Below are positions 48,263 through 57,745 of a stretch of DNA of 64,000 nt, in pieces. The DNA comes from Curtobacterium pusillum. GTDB taxonomy: Bacteria > Actinomycetota > Actinomycetes > Actinomycetales > Microbacteriaceae. Location of the stretch: NCBI GenBank assembly GCA_002025645.1, contig CP018783.1, positions 496,001 through 560,000 on the forward strand. The letters are read 5' to 3'. The translations under genes and the position numbers were made by a program. Under the pieces are notes generated by a model. That model saw nothing but the letters and a program-made list of their open reading frames with translations, ran no database searches and was not told where the DNA came from. Each line of letters starts with the position of its first letter. Position 1 is the first letter of the stretch.

Positions 48263-49755
48263 GGGTGCGCGGCCATCGTGCGCACCTTCGCCCGCTGCAC
48301 CTTGCCGGTCGGCGCGCGGGGCAGGTCGGGCACGACGACGATCTCGACGGGACGCCGGAAACGGGTGAGCCGGGCCTCGGCACGTGCCGTCAGGTCGGCG
48401 ACGAGGGCCTCGGCATCGACGGGCTCGTCGGGCTGCGGGATGACGTACGCGATCGGCACGGCGCCGAGGACGTCGTGCGGGCGTCCGACGACGACGGCCT
48501 CGAGGACGCGTTCGTCCCCGAGCAGGACGTCCTCGACCTCGGACGGGTAGACCTTCTCGCCACCGCGGTTGATGACGTCGTCGGAGCGCCCGGCGAGGGA
48601 CACCCAGCCGTCCGCCGACACCGAGCCGACGTCGCCCGTGCTCAGCCAGCCGTCGGCGTCGAAGCGTTCGGCGGCGCGACCGAACAGGTAGCGGTGCACG
48701 ATGCCCTCGCCGCGGATCCAGAGCGCACCGACCTCGTCGGCGGGCAGGACGGAGCCGTCCTCACCCCGGACCTGCACCTCGGAGCCAACGGGCACCCCGA
48801 CGGTCCCGACCCGTGCCGGCGCGCCGAGCGGGGTCGCGGTGATCTGCGAGGCGCCCTCGGTCATCCCCCAGCTGACGACGAGGGGGACGGCGCCCAGCGC
48901 CTGACGCACCGGGTCCGGCAGCGGAGCCGACGCACTGCGGACGAAGCGCAGGCCCTCCGGGAAGTCCAACGGGCCGGTCTTCGCGAGCACGGCGAGGATC
49001 GCCGGCACCGCGTTCAGCCAGGTGATGCGCCGCTCCGCGAGCAGCTCCCAGAACCCGGTGCGACGGAACCGTGGGTCGAGCACGAGCGTCGCGCCGGACA
49101 CCAGGGTCGCCAGGAGTCCGACGACCTCGGCGTTCACGTGGAAGAGCGGCAGGGAGTTGAACCCCCGGTCCTCCGGCGTGAGGGCGTTGTGCTGCGCCAC
49201 GGCACGCGCGACGAAGAGCAGCTGCGACTCGGGCAGTTCGACGCCCTTCGGGGTGCCGGTCGACCCGGACGTGAAGAGCACGACGGATCCCTCGCCCGGT
49301 GCGTCCGGGCTCTCCGACGGCAGGTCGCCGTCACGGACGCCGGCCGGGAGGAACGTGGTCGCGTCGATCCCGCTGGCGGGCGCTCCGGGGACGGTCGCGT
49401 CCACGGCGCGGTCGGACACGACGATCGAGGCGCCGCCGATCAGGTCGGCGAGCCGACCCGGTTCCGTCGTCGGCTGCCCGGTGTCGACGGGGATCGCCCG
49501 GCGGCCGGTGGCGAGGGCGGCGAGGTGCACGACGGCGAACGAGAGCGGGTCGCCCAGGTCGACGAGGACCGCGCCGGACGCCGGCACGCCGATCGCGTCG
49601 AACGTCGACGACCACGCGGACACGGCGTCGTCGAGGGCACGGTAGGTCAGGACGCGGTCACTCCGCGCGTCCTCGAGGTAGCTGCGCTCGCCGTCCTGCT
49701 CCGCCCGGGTGCGGATGATCGAGCGCAGGTCGGGTCGTTCGCCTGCTTGCTGCAC
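48259..49755 (-). CDS. AMP-forming acyl-CoA synthetase family protein
   Basis: A 498-residue adenylating enzyme. P-loop-like LFTSGSTGTPKGVE is near residue 160, SWGMTEGA near 295, the hinge TGDVGSVSADGW with the ribose-binding Asp near 372, and the catalytic Lys in PTGKVQR near the C-terminus. It activates a carboxylic acid to an acyl-adenylate and probably on to a CoA thioester; chain length is unknown. GTG start with TACTCT 6 nt upstream. First gene of a two-gene unit with the membrane acyltransferase. Confidence 0.9.
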   Translation of the reverse strand: MQQAGERPDLRSIIRTRAEQDGERSYLEDARSDRVLTYRALDDAVSAWSSTFDAIGVPASGAVLVDLGDPLSFAVVHLAALATGRRAIPVDTGQPTTEPGRLADLIGGASIVVSDRAVDATVPGAPASGIDATTFLPAGVRDGDLPSESPDAPGEGSVVLFTSGSTGTPKGVELPESQLLFVARAVAQHNALTPEDRGFNSLPLFHVNAEVVGLLATLVSGATLVLDPRFRRTGFWELLAERRITWLNAVPAILAVLAKTGPLDFPEGLRFVRSASAPLPDPVRQALGAVPLVVSWGMTEGASQITATPLGAPARVGTVGVPVGSEVQVRGEDGSVLPADEVGALWIRGEGIVHRYLFGRAAERFDADGWLSTGDVGSVSADGWVSLAGRSDDVINRGGEKVYPSEVEDVLLGDERVLEAVVVGRPHDVLGAVPIAYVIPQPDEPVDAEALVADLTARAEARLTRFRRPVEIVVVPDLPRAPTGKVQRAKVRTMAAHP

Positions 49756-49761
49756 GGACTC

Positions 49762-49767
49762 AGAGTA
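49762..49767 (-). promoter_or_regulatory. -10 box of the acyl-CoA synthetase gene (leaderless type)
   Basis: TACTCT on the minus strand ends 6 nt before the GTG at 49755. Confidence 0.5.
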
Positions 49768-49806
49768 TTGCGGCTTCCTATGACGGGTCCGAGGTACCGC
49801 GGCGAC

Positions 49807-50853
49807 CTAGGAGGGATCCGAGCCTGTCGATCCGGTGGGGAACCGGTGGAGGAGCCACTGCCAGAGCGCGAGCATCCGAGGGGTGCCGTCCGGGCCGAGC
49901 GGGGTCGAGTCCTTGATCGTCCGGGAGTGCGACTCCGCCGGCGAGCCGACCCGGATGTCGGTGAGGATCGCGTGCGGGTCGGCGTCGGTGCCCGGTGGCG
50001 CGGTGTCCGTCCGGAAGGGCCCCGTCGGCCCGTCGAGTCCCATGACCTTCCACGACCCACGGATCCGAGGACCGAACACGTCTCGGACGTCGTCGATGGC
50101 GTACATCCGGTCGACCGGGGTCTTGCCGGGCCGATCCATCCACGCCGCGTGCTCGGCGCCGAGCGACTCGACGGGTGACGAGAACATCAGCGCCCCCTGC
50201 ACGGAGCGGATGTGCGCGATGTAGGCCGCCTCGCCGCCGCCCTGCGAGTGCCCCGCGACGACGATGTCGTTCCACGCGATGTCCTCGTCGCCCTGCACGA
50301 ACCGGCCCCACCCGCCGTCGGGGTCGTGGTCGTCGAGGTAGGCGATCGCGTCACGGAAGCGCGAGACGATCGAACCGGAGGGCCGCACCGAGCTGAACTC
50401 CGACGGACGGCTGCCGTCGAACCGGTTGCGCTGCACCTTGCCGTAGCAGTGCGCGTCAGCTTGGCACGTGCCCGAGAGGGTCCTGCCGAGGTTCCAGTAG
50501 TCGAGCCCGAGCACGTGGTACCCGTCCTGCAGCGCGGTGCCGAGGAACAGCTGGTAGTCGGCCGGCTTCGCCCGGGTCGCCGGCAGGAAGAGCAGGAGCG
50601 GTCCGTCGGCGTTGGTCCGGGCTGCGAAGTCGTCGCGGTTCGGCTCGAGCCGCTGGCCGTTGATCGTGCCGAGCCGGAAGCGGTGGAACTCCCCCTCGGG
50701 CCCGTGCTCGTCGCCACGTGGCCGGTCCGCAGCCGAGACCCGACCGTGCTGCTCCACCCGCTGCCCGCCGAGCACGTTCGCCGCGACGAGCGCCGCACCG
50801 CCGATCGCGACGAGCACGACGGCCGCCAGGATCAGGAGCAGCCGGTGCTTCAT
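49807..50853 (-). CDS. exported alpha/beta-hydrolase-like protein
   Basis: 348 residues. A Lys/Arg start plus a hydrophobic stretch (about residues 5-29, LLLILAAVVLVAIGGAALVAA) is a signal anchor or uncleaved signal, so the enzyme should face outside. The nucleophile elbow VVAGHSQGGGEAAYIAH is near residue 199. Two Cys in SGTCQADAHCYG could form an external disulphide. It resembles poorly characterised BPSS1187-like proteins; substrate unknown. The ATG overlaps the coaE stop by 4 nt. Confidence 0.75.
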   Translation of the reverse strand: MKHRLLLILAAVVLVAIGGAALVAANVLGGQRVEQHGRVSAADRPRGDEHGPEGEFHRFRLGTINGQRLEPNRDDFAARTNADGPLLLFLPATRAKPADYQLFLGTALQDGYHVLGLDYWNLGRTLSGTCQADAHCYGKVQRNRFDGSRPSEFSSVRPSGSIVSRFRDAIAYLDDHDPDGGWGRFVQGDEDIAWNDIVVAGHSQGGGEAAYIAHIRSVQGALMFSSPVESLGAEHAAWMDRPGKTPVDRMYAIDDVRDVFGPRIRGSWKVMGLDGPTGPFRTDTAPPGTDADPHAILTDIRVGSPAESHSRTIKDSTPLGPDGTPRMLALWQWLLHRFPTGSTGSDPS

Positions 50854-51452
50854 CGGGTGATGCGCTCCCAGACTTCGTCCGCTGAGCGGATCGTGTCCGC
50901 GAGGGTCCCGGTGGCGTCGACGACGTGGTCGGCCAGCGCGAGTCGTTCGGCGTCGCTCGCCTGCGCGGACACGCGGCGCTCGGCCTCGTCACGGGCCATC
51001 CCGCGGTGCTCGACGAGGCGCTCGATCCGCTGGGCCGCCGGAGCATCGACCACGACGACCGCGTCGAAGTGCAGCGGACGACTGCCTCGGGCCTCGGCCA
51101 GGAGCGGGACGTCGTACACGACCACCGCGTCCGGGTCGGCTGCCTCGGCAGCGTCGAACGCGAGTTGCGCGAGCCGCCAGACCTCCGGGTGGGTGATCGC
51201 CTCGAGGTCCTTCCGTGCCGCCGGGTCGGAGAACACGATCGCGCCCAGTGCCGGACGGTCGAGGGAACCGTCGGCCGCGATCACGCCGGGGCCGAACCGC
51301 TCCGCGACCTGCGCCAGCCCCGGGCTGCCAGGGGCGACCGCGTATCGAGCGAGCCGATCGGCGTCGACCACGACCCCGCCGTGCTCCGCCCACCGCCCGG
51401 AGACCGTCGACTTGCCCGCGGCGATGCCGCCCGTGAGACCGATGATGCGCAC
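50850..51452 (-). CDS. coaE: dephospho-CoA kinase
   Basis: A 200-residue P-loop kinase making CoA from dephospho-CoA. Walker A GLTGGIAAGKST is near residue 5, with VVDADRLARYAV and HPEVWRLA after. It lacks the C-terminal GrpB-like domain that mycobacterial CoaE carries. GTG 51452 is set by TACGCT 6 nt upstream; the open frame further upstream overlaps the rpsA region and is not coding. It lies downstream of rpsA, as in mycobacteria. Confidence 0.95.
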   Translation of the reverse strand: MRIIGLTGGIAAGKSTVSGRWAEHGGVVVDADRLARYAVAPGSPGLAQVAERFGPGVIAADGSLDRPALGAIVFSDPAARKDLEAITHPEVWRLAQLAFDAAEAADPDAVVVYDVPLLAEARGSRPLHFDAVVVVDAPAAQRIERLVEHRGMARDEAERRVSAQASDAERLALADHVVDATGTLADTIRSADEVWERITR

Positions 51453-51458
51453 TGGAAC

Positions 51459-51464
51459 AGCGTA
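51459..51464 (-). promoter_or_regulatory. -10 box of coaE (leaderless type)
   Basis: TACGCT on the minus strand ends 6 nt before the GTG at 51452, just after the rpsA terminator. Confidence 0.5.
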
Positions 51465-51486
51465 GCGAGCACACCTGCCCGAACGG

Positions 51487-51528
51487 CCGGAAGCCCGGCA
51501 CCCCTTCTCAGGGATGCCGGGCTTCCGG
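51487..51528 (-). terminator. hairpin terminator of rpsA
   Basis: A perfect 14-bp stem CCGGAAGCCCGGCA with inner CCC/GGG pairing, 18 nt after the rpsA stop. Confidence 0.65.
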
Positions 51529-51546
51529 TACGGGCGAGCCGCTCGA

Positions 51547-53010
51547 TCAGTTGGTCGAGCTGAGCTTCTCGCGGAGCGCTGCGAGCGAGGCGTCGTCGGC
51601 CAGGGTGCCCTGACCGTTCGACTCGTTCGCGAACGACGACGACGACGAAGCCGTGGCGGGGAGGTCGAAGTCGCCCTTCGCCTCGTCGGCGATGGTCTTC
51701 GCGACCTGCGCCTTGTGGGCCTCCCAACGCGACTGGGCGGCCGCGTACTGGCCCTCCCACTCGGTGCGCTGGGTGTCGTAGCCCTCGAGCCACTCGTTCG
51801 TCTCCGGGTCGAAGCCGTCCGGGTACTTGTAGTCACCCTTGTCGTCGTACTCGGTCGGCATGCCGTAGAGCGCCGGGTCGAACTCGGTGCCCTCGGGGTC
51901 GACACCCTCGTTGGCCTGCTTGAGGCTGAGGGAGATGCGGCGACGGTCGAGGTCGATGTCGATGATCTTGACGAAGACCTCGTCGTTGACCGACACGACC
52001 TGCTCGGCGAGCTCGACGTGCTTGTTCGACAGCTCCGAGATGTGCACGAGGCCCTCGATGCCGTCGGCAACGCGGACGAAGGCACCGAACGGCACGAGCT
52101 TCGTGACCTTGCCCGGCGCGATCTGGCCGATCGCGTGGGTGCGGGCGAAGACCTGCCACGGGTCCTCCTGCGTGGCCTTGAGCGAGAGCGACACGCGCTC
52201 GCGGTCCAGGTCCACCTCGAGGATCTCGACGGTGACTTCCTGACCGACCTCGACGACCTCGCTGGCGTGCTCGATGTGCTTCCAGCTGAGCTCGGAGACG
52301 TGGACGAGACCGTCGACGCCACCCAGGTCGACGAACGCACCGAAGTTGACGATCGACGACACGATGCCCTTGCGGACCTGGCCCTTGTGGAGGTTGTTGA
52401 GGAAGGTGGTGCGCGACTCGGACTGCGTCTGCTCGAGCAGGGCGCGGCGCGAGAGGACCACGTTGTTGCGGTTCTTGTCGAGTTCGAGGATCTTCGCCTC
52501 GAGCTCCTGGCCCAGGTACGGCGTGAGGTCGCGGACGCGACGCAGCTCGATGAGCGAGGCCGGGAGGAAGCCACGGAGGCCGATGTCGACGATGAGACCG
52601 CCCTTGACGACCTCGATGACCGTGCCGGTCACGACGCCGTCGGACTCCTTGATCTTCTCGACGTCGCCCCACGCACGCTCGTACTGCGCGCGCTTCTTCG
52701 ACAGGATGAGGCGACCTTCCTTGTCCTCCTTCTGGAGAACCAGGGCCTCGACCTCGTCGCCGACCTCGACGACCTCGTTGGGGTCGACGTCGTGCTTGAT
52801 CGAGAGTTCGCGCGAGGGGATGACACCCTCGGTCTTGTAACCGACGTCGAGGAGGACCTCGTCGCGGTCGATCTTCACGACGGTGCCGGAGATGAGGTCT
52901 CCGTCGTTGAAGAACTTCAGGGTCTTCTCGACCTCGGCCAGGAAGTCATCAGCCGAGCCGATGTCGTTGATGGCGACCTGCTTGGGAGCCTTGGTCGTGG
53001 TGGTTGTCAT
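51547..53010 (-). CDS. rpsA: 30S ribosomal protein bS1
   Basis: 487 residues with four S1 RNA-binding domains starting near residues 38, 124, 209 and 294 (for example GDLISGTVVKIDRDEVLLDVGYK and GIVSSIVNFGAFVDLGGVDGLVHVSELSW). The C-terminal 120 residues are acidic and probably disordered, ending LAALREKLSSTN. ATG 53010 (MTTTTTKAPKQ) was chosen; an in-frame start eight codons upstream is unlikely. A TAGACT box gives a leader of about 126 nt. Confidence 0.96.
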   Translation of the reverse strand: MTTTTTKAPKQVAINDIGSADDFLAEVEKTLKFFNDGDLISGTVVKIDRDEVLLDVGYKTEGVIPSRELSIKHDVDPNEVVEVGDEVEALVLQKEDKEGRLILSKKRAQYERAWGDVEKIKESDGVVTGTVIEVVKGGLIVDIGLRGFLPASLIELRRVRDLTPYLGQELEAKILELDKNRNNVVLSRRALLEQTQSESRTTFLNNLHKGQVRKGIVSSIVNFGAFVDLGGVDGLVHVSELSWKHIEHASEVVEVGQEVTVEILEVDLDRERVSLSLKATQEDPWQVFARTHAIGQIAPGKVTKLVPFGAFVRVADGIEGLVHISELSNKHVELAEQVVSVNDEVFVKIIDIDLDRRRISLSLKQANEGVDPEGTEFDPALYGMPTEYDDKGDYKYPDGFDPETNEWLEGYDTQRTEWEGQYAAAQSRWEAHKAQVAKTIADEAKGDFDLPATASSSSSFANESNGQGTLADDASLAALREKLSSTN

Positions 53011-53136
53011 GTAGAGATTGCTCCGAACGGACATGAGTCGGGCCGTGACGGCGAGGGAGCGACCCCCTGGTCCGTACCGGATGCCGGTACGAGCCGTCGT
53101 GGCGATGTGATTGATTGGCGCGGGATGCGCCGCACA

Positions 53137-53142
53137 AGTCTA
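53137..53142 (-). promoter_or_regulatory. -10 box of rpsA
   Basis: TAGACT on the minus strand lies about 126 nt before the rpsA start. A long leader would allow autoregulation by S1, as known in other bacteria, though no structure was identified here. Confidence 0.4.
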
Positions 53143-53156
53143 ACCGCACGCAGCGA

Positions 53157-53193
53157 AGGCCCACAACCGGGCGTGTCACCCGGTTGCGGGCCT
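53157..53193 (-). terminator. hairpin terminator of the DUF885 gene
   Basis: A roughly 14-bp stem (GGCCCGCAACCGGG pairing with CCCGGTTGTGGGCC, one G-U) with a 7-nt loop, 20 nt after the stop. Confidence 0.6.
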
Positions 53194-53213
53194 CCTGCTG
53201 TCGGTCGGGGCGC

Positions 53214-54893
53214 TCAGTCGAGCAGTGCGCTCCGCAGGGTGTCGAGGCCGATGCTGCCGAGTGCGAGGGCGCGGTGGTGGAACGCCTTGAGGTCGAACGC
53301 CGCACCCTCACGCGCGGCGACCTCGTCGCGGATCGACTCCCAGACGCGCTGCCCCACCTTGTAGGACGGCGCCTGTCCCGGCCAGCCGAAGTACCGGGCG
53401 ACCTCGAACTGCACGAAGGCGTCGGACATGTTCACGTTCTCGCGCATGAAGTCGAGCGCGTACTCCCACGTCCACGCGCCGCCGTCCGGGTTGGTCTTCT
53501 GCAGGTGCACACCGATGTCGAGCACCACGCGGGCGGCGCGCATCCGCTGACCGTCGAGCATCCCGAGGCGGTCGCCGTCGTCGTCGAGGAAGCCGAGCTG
53601 CTCCATCAGTCGCTCGGCGTAGAGCGCCCAGCCCTCGACGAGGCCGGAGGACCCGGACAGCTGCCGGCGCCAGGTGTTCAGCTCGCCGCGGTTGTAGACG
53701 CCCTGGCTGATCTGCAGGTGGTGCCCCGGGACGCCCTCGTGGTAGACCGTCGTCTTCTCACGCCAGGTGCTGAACTCGGTGACGCCCTGCGGCACGGACC
53801 ACCACATGCGGCCGGCGCGCGAGAAGTCGTCGGAAGGGCCGGTGTAGTAGATCCCGCCCTCCTGCGTGGGGGCGATCCGGCACTCGAGGCGCTTGATCGG
53901 GTCGGCGATGTCGAAGTACTTGCCGTCCATCGCCCGGATCGACTCGTCGCTGGTCTCCTGCATCCAGCGCTGCAGGGCGTCGGTGCCGTGCAGGACGCGA
54001 GCGGGGTCGGTGTCGAGCACCTCGATCGCACGGGCGACGCTCGCACCCGACTCGATGCGGTCGGCGATGCGCTCCTGCTCGGCCCGCATCCGCGCGAGCT
54101 CCTCGATCCCCCACTCGTACGTCTCGTCGAGGTCGACGACCGCGCCGAGGAACCGCCGGGAGTGCAGCTCGTACGCCTCGCGCCCGACGGCGTCCACCGG
54201 GGTGGCCAGGGGCAGGAGCTCGTGCTCGAGGAACTGTCCGAACGACCGGTAGGCGGCCGCCGCGACCTCGGCCCCGCGGGCGAGGTCGGCACGGAGCGGC
54301 TCCGGAACCGAACCGCCGGCTTCGAGTGCCGCGCCGTCGACGAGCTGCCGGAAGACGCCGTCCTCGGCGCCGTTGCGGGCGGCCTGCTCGGCGATGAGTG
54401 CGACCTGGCGCTTCGCGGGCGTGACGTCCTCGCGCGTGCCCTCGAGCAGGGTCTCCCGGATGCCCTCGAGGGCGTCGGGCAGCGCCTGCAGCCGGCTCGC
54501 GATGTCCTGCCAGTCCGACTCGGTCCCGGTCGGCATGAGGTCGAGGATCTCGCGGACGGACTGCGCCGGGCTCGCGATGACGTTGAGGTCGCGGAGGTGG
54601 AGCTTCCGGTCGTACGACTCCTGCACCAGGTCGAGCTCGGCACCGAGGTCGGTCTTCGTCACGCGGTCGACGGCGTCCACCGCGTCGGCAGCGTCGAGCG
54701 CGCGCTTCGCTGCGCGTGCGGCGTCGGCGAGGGCGGCGGCGCCGGCGGGCGAGGTGTCCCCGTACTCCCCCGTGCGCCCGGGCACACCGATGTACGTGGC
54801 GACGGTCGGGTCGAGGTCGACGAGGGTGGTCACCCAGTCCTCGGCGACACGGTCGACGGCGGACGGCTGGCGGACGGGACGGTCTTCGGTCAT
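53214..54893 (-). CDS. DUF885 family putative zinc peptidase
   Basis: 559 residues, no signal peptide. The metal motif HEGVPGHHLQ near residue 397 supplies zinc ligands, and the Glu in SSGLVEGWALYAERL near 433 is the third ligand. The rest is the mostly helical DUF885 scaffold, related to gluzincin peptidases and carboxypeptidases. Peptide or ester substrates are possible. ATG 54893 is supported by TAGGGT 7 nt upstream; an earlier in-frame start at 54932 precedes this box. Monocistronic, downstream of polA. Confidence 0.85.
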   Translation of the reverse strand: MTEDRPVRQPSAVDRVAEDWVTTLVDLDPTVATYIGVPGRTGEYGDTSPAGAAALADAARAAKRALDAADAVDAVDRVTKTDLGAELDLVQESYDRKLHLRDLNVIASPAQSVREILDLMPTGTESDWQDIASRLQALPDALEGIRETLLEGTREDVTPAKRQVALIAEQAARNGAEDGVFRQLVDGAALEAGGSVPEPLRADLARGAEVAAAAYRSFGQFLEHELLPLATPVDAVGREAYELHSRRFLGAVVDLDETYEWGIEELARMRAEQERIADRIESGASVARAIEVLDTDPARVLHGTDALQRWMQETSDESIRAMDGKYFDIADPIKRLECRIAPTQEGGIYYTGPSDDFSRAGRMWWSVPQGVTEFSTWREKTTVYHEGVPGHHLQISQGVYNRGELNTWRRQLSGSSGLVEGWALYAERLMEQLGFLDDDGDRLGMLDGQRMRAARVVLDIGVHLQKTNPDGGAWTWEYALDFMRENVNMSDAFVQFEVARYFGWPGQAPSYKVGQRVWESIRDEVAAREGAAFDLKAFHHRALALGSIGLDTLRSALLD

Positions 54894-54900
54894 GCTCCCG

Positions 54901-54906
54901 ACCCTA
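54901..54906 (-). promoter_or_regulatory. -10 box of the DUF885 gene (leaderless type)
   Basis: TAGGGT on the minus strand ends 7 nt before the ATG at 54893. Confidence 0.5.
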
Positions 54907-54969
54907 TCGAGCGCTGCGCGCCAGGTCGCCACTCCGGAACGCGACCTGACGCCCTGGTGTGCACACAGG

Positions 54970-55015
54970 ACGGCCTGGAGGCGCGGTGCCAGCTGGCACC
55001 CCGCCTCCAGTCCGT
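54970..55015. repeat. 46-bp palindrome (GGAGGCGCGG family) after polA
   Basis: Arms ACGGCCTGGAGGCGCGG and CCCCGCCTCCAGTCCGT, core TGCCAGCTGGCA, two mismatched positions. It begins 14 nt past the polA stop. Confidence 0.75.
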
Positions 55016-55029
55016 CGGACGGTCGCGCG

Positions 55030-57702
55030 TCAGTGCGCCGCGGCCTCCCAGTTCGGGCCCACGCCCACCGACACGTCCAGCGGGACGCTCAGTTCGGCCG
55101 CGCCGCCCATGCGGGTACGGAGGATCTCCTCGACGCGCTCCTGCTCGCCGGGCGCGACCTCGAGGATGAGCTCGTCGTGGACCTGCAGCAGCAGGTGCGA
55201 CCCGAGGTCGCCCTCGCGCAGGTCCTGAGCGACGCCGAGCATCGCGATCTTCATGATGTCCGCCGCCGAGCCCTGGATCGGCGCGTTCAGGGCGGCACGC
55301 TCCGCGTTCTCGCGGAGGACGCGGTTCGGGCTCTTGAGGTCCGGGAACGGACGGCGGCGGCCGAAGATCGTCTCGGTGTAGCCGTCCTCGCGCGCCTGCT
55401 CGACGACGCCGCGGAGGTAGTCGCGCACGGCGCCGAAGCGGGCGAAGTACTCGGTCATGAGCGTCTTCGCCTCGGACTGCTCGATGCGGAGCTGCTTGGA
55501 CAGGCCGAACGGGCTGAGGCCGTACGCGAGGCCGTACGACATCGCCTTGACCTTCGTGCGCATCTCCGGCGTGACGTCCGCCGGCTCGACCGAGAACACG
55601 CGCGCGCCGACGAAGCGGTGCAGGTCCTCGCCCTCGTTGAAGGCCTGGATGAGCCCCGGGTCACCCGACAGGTGCGCCATGATCCGCATCTCGATCTGCG
55701 AGTAGTCCGCGGTGATGAGCGTCGTGTACGGCTCGGCCACGGCGAACGCCGAACGGACCCGACGGCCGACTGCGGTCTTCACCGGGATGTTCTGCAGGTT
55801 CGGGTCGGTCGACGAGATGCGGCCCGTGCTGCTGCCGGTCTGCTCGTAGCGCGTGTGGATGCGGCCGTCGACGACCGCGGCGTCGAGGGTGTCGACGATC
55901 TGCCGCAGCTTCGTCGCGTCGCGGTGCTGGAGCAGCAGGCCGAGGAACGGGTGCGGGTGCTGCTCCTGGAGGTCGGTGAGGCTGGCGGCGTCGGTCGAGA
56001 ACCCGGTCTTGGTCTTGCGGGTCTTCGGCATCGCGAGCTCGGTGAAGAGGACTTCCTGCAGCTGCTTCGGCGACCCGAGGTTGACCTCGTGCCCGATCTC
56101 GGCGAAGGCCTGCTGTGCGAGCTCGGCGGCGCGCTCCCCCAGGTCGTGTGAGAGCCCGGTCAGCACCGGTCGGTCGATGCCGACACCGATGGTCTCCATG
56201 CCGGCGAGGACGGGGACGAGCGGCAACTCGATGTCGTCGAGCACGCGCAGCGAGGACTCGTCGATCCGGGCACGGAGCGCCGTGGAGACACGGAGCACGA
56301 ACCAGGCGTGCACGCCGACGTTCACCGGGTCGGTCTCGGGGACGAGCTGGTTCGGGTCCGCCGTCGGCAGTTCCTCGCCGAGCTCCTGGTAGACGAGGTC
56401 CGTGAGCGGCTGTCCCTGCTTGCCCGGTTGTGCGAGCCAACCGGTGATGCGGGCGTCACCGGCGATGCCGTTCACCTGGATGCCGACCCCGGCGAGAGCC
56501 TTGATCGCCTCTTTCGCGTCGTGGAAGTGCTTCGGGGCGTCCGACGCGAACCACGCCGACAGCTGCTCGTAGTCCTTCGCGCCGCTGCCACCGGGCACCA
56601 GGACCGCGTCGTCGTGGGTGGCGATGCCGATCGCGCTGAGCCGGCCGTCGATGACCTCGACCGCGACGCCGTAGCCGTTCGCCGCCTCGGACGCGTTGCG
56701 ACGCTCGAGCCAGTAGCCGAGTTCCTCGTCGATCAGGGTCTTCACCGGCGGCGGGGTCGGCGCACCGCTGTCGACCGAGCCCTCGGCCGCGCTCGGCTCC
56801 GACGGCTCGCCGGAGCCCGCGACCTTGAACACGCGGTCCAGCAGCGTGCGGAACTGCAGCTTCGCGAAGAGCTCGCGCACCGCGGTCTCGTCGAGCGGGC
56901 GGAGCGCGACGTCGGCGGGGCCGACGGGCAGCTCGACGTCGTTGACGAGCCGGTTGAGCTTTCGGTTCCGGATCGCCCGGTCCTTCTGCTCGCGCAGGTT
57001 GTTGCCGACGACACCCTTGATCTCGTCGGCGTGCTCGAGGACACCGTCGAGCGAGCCGTACGCCGTGATCCACTTCACCGCGGTCTTCTCGCCGACCTTG
57101 TCGATGCCGATCAGGTTGTCGCTGGTCTCACCGACGAGCGCGGCGATGTCCGGGTACTGGTGCGGTTCGATCCCGTAGCGCTCGTACACCTTGTCGCGGT
57201 CGTAACGGGTGAGCTCCGAGACGCCGCGGACCGACGGGTAGAGCAGCGTGACGTCGTCGTTGACGAGCTGGATCGAGTCGCGGTCCCCGGAGACGACGTA
57301 CACCTGGTAGCCCTGCTCGGACCCCTGACGAGCGAAGGTGGCGAGGATGTCGTCGGCCTCGTAGTCCTCCTTCGTGACCGTCGTGATGCCCATCGCCTCG
57401 AGCGCCTGCTGCAGCAGCGGGATCTGGCCCTTGAACTCGGCCGGGGTCTCGGAGCGGGTGCCCTTGTAGTCCTCGTACTCGCGGGTGCGGAACGAGAACC
57501 GGGAGATGTCGAACGCGACCGCGAGGTGGGTCGGCTTCTCGCGCTGGAGGAGCATGAGCAGCATCGAGATGAAGCCGTGGATGGCGTTCGTGTGCTGCCC
57601 CTCGCGGTTCACGAAACTGTCGACCGGCAGCGCGTAGAAGGCCCGGAAGGCGAGCGAGTGGCCGTCGATGACCATGAGGGTAGGCTTTGCGGAGTCCGAC
57701 AC
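55030..57702 (-). CDS. polA: DNA polymerase I
   Basis: 890 residues. The N-terminal 5' nuclease domain has IDGHSLAFRAFYALP and ADDILATFA. The polymerase domain (last 400 residues) has motif A ADYSQIEMRIMAHLSGD, motif B KAMSYGLAYGLSPFGLS and motif C QVHDELILEVAP. The middle 3'-5' exonuclease domain lacks the Asp-x-Glu motif (the segment reads YGVAVEVIDGRLSAIG), so proofreading should be absent. GTG 57702 has TAGGCT 6 nt upstream. Functions in Okazaki processing and repair. Confidence 0.97.
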   Translation of the reverse strand: MSDSAKPTLMVIDGHSLAFRAFYALPVDSFVNREGQHTNAIHGFISMLLMLLQREKPTHLAVAFDISRFSFRTREYEDYKGTRSETPAEFKGQIPLLQQALEAMGITTVTKEDYEADDILATFARQGSEQGYQVYVVSGDRDSIQLVNDDVTLLYPSVRGVSELTRYDRDKVYERYGIEPHQYPDIAALVGETSDNLIGIDKVGEKTAVKWITAYGSLDGVLEHADEIKGVVGNNLREQKDRAIRNRKLNRLVNDVELPVGPADVALRPLDETAVRELFAKLQFRTLLDRVFKVAGSGEPSEPSAAEGSVDSGAPTPPPVKTLIDEELGYWLERRNASEAANGYGVAVEVIDGRLSAIGIATHDDAVLVPGGSGAKDYEQLSAWFASDAPKHFHDAKEAIKALAGVGIQVNGIAGDARITGWLAQPGKQGQPLTDLVYQELGEELPTADPNQLVPETDPVNVGVHAWFVLRVSTALRARIDESSLRVLDDIELPLVPVLAGMETIGVGIDRPVLTGLSHDLGERAAELAQQAFAEIGHEVNLGSPKQLQEVLFTELAMPKTRKTKTGFSTDAASLTDLQEQHPHPFLGLLLQHRDATKLRQIVDTLDAAVVDGRIHTRYEQTGSSTGRISSTDPNLQNIPVKTAVGRRVRSAFAVAEPYTTLITADYSQIEMRIMAHLSGDPGLIQAFNEGEDLHRFVGARVFSVEPADVTPEMRTKVKAMSYGLAYGLSPFGLSKQLRIEQSEAKTLMTEYFARFGAVRDYLRGVVEQAREDGYTETIFGRRRPFPDLKSPNRVLRENAERAALNAPIQGSAADIMKIAMLGVAQDLREGDLGSHLLLQVHDELILEVAPGEQERVEEILRTRMGGAAELSVPLDVSVGVGPNWEAAAH

Positions 57703-57708
57703 CCGGAC

Positions 57709-57714
57709 AGCCTA
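57709..57714 (-). promoter_or_regulatory. -10 box of polA (leaderless type)
   Basis: TAGGCT on the minus strand ends 6 nt before the GTG at 57702. Confidence 0.5.
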
Positions 57715-57745
57715 CCGACGCCATCCGACACGGGAGTCCGCCAGC

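Noticed and set aside
51453-52574. coaE as the end of a longer fusion protein
   Set aside because: The upstream frame is an out-of-frame Ser/Arg-rich reading of rpsA and crosses the rpsA terminator. CoaE starts normally at 51452.
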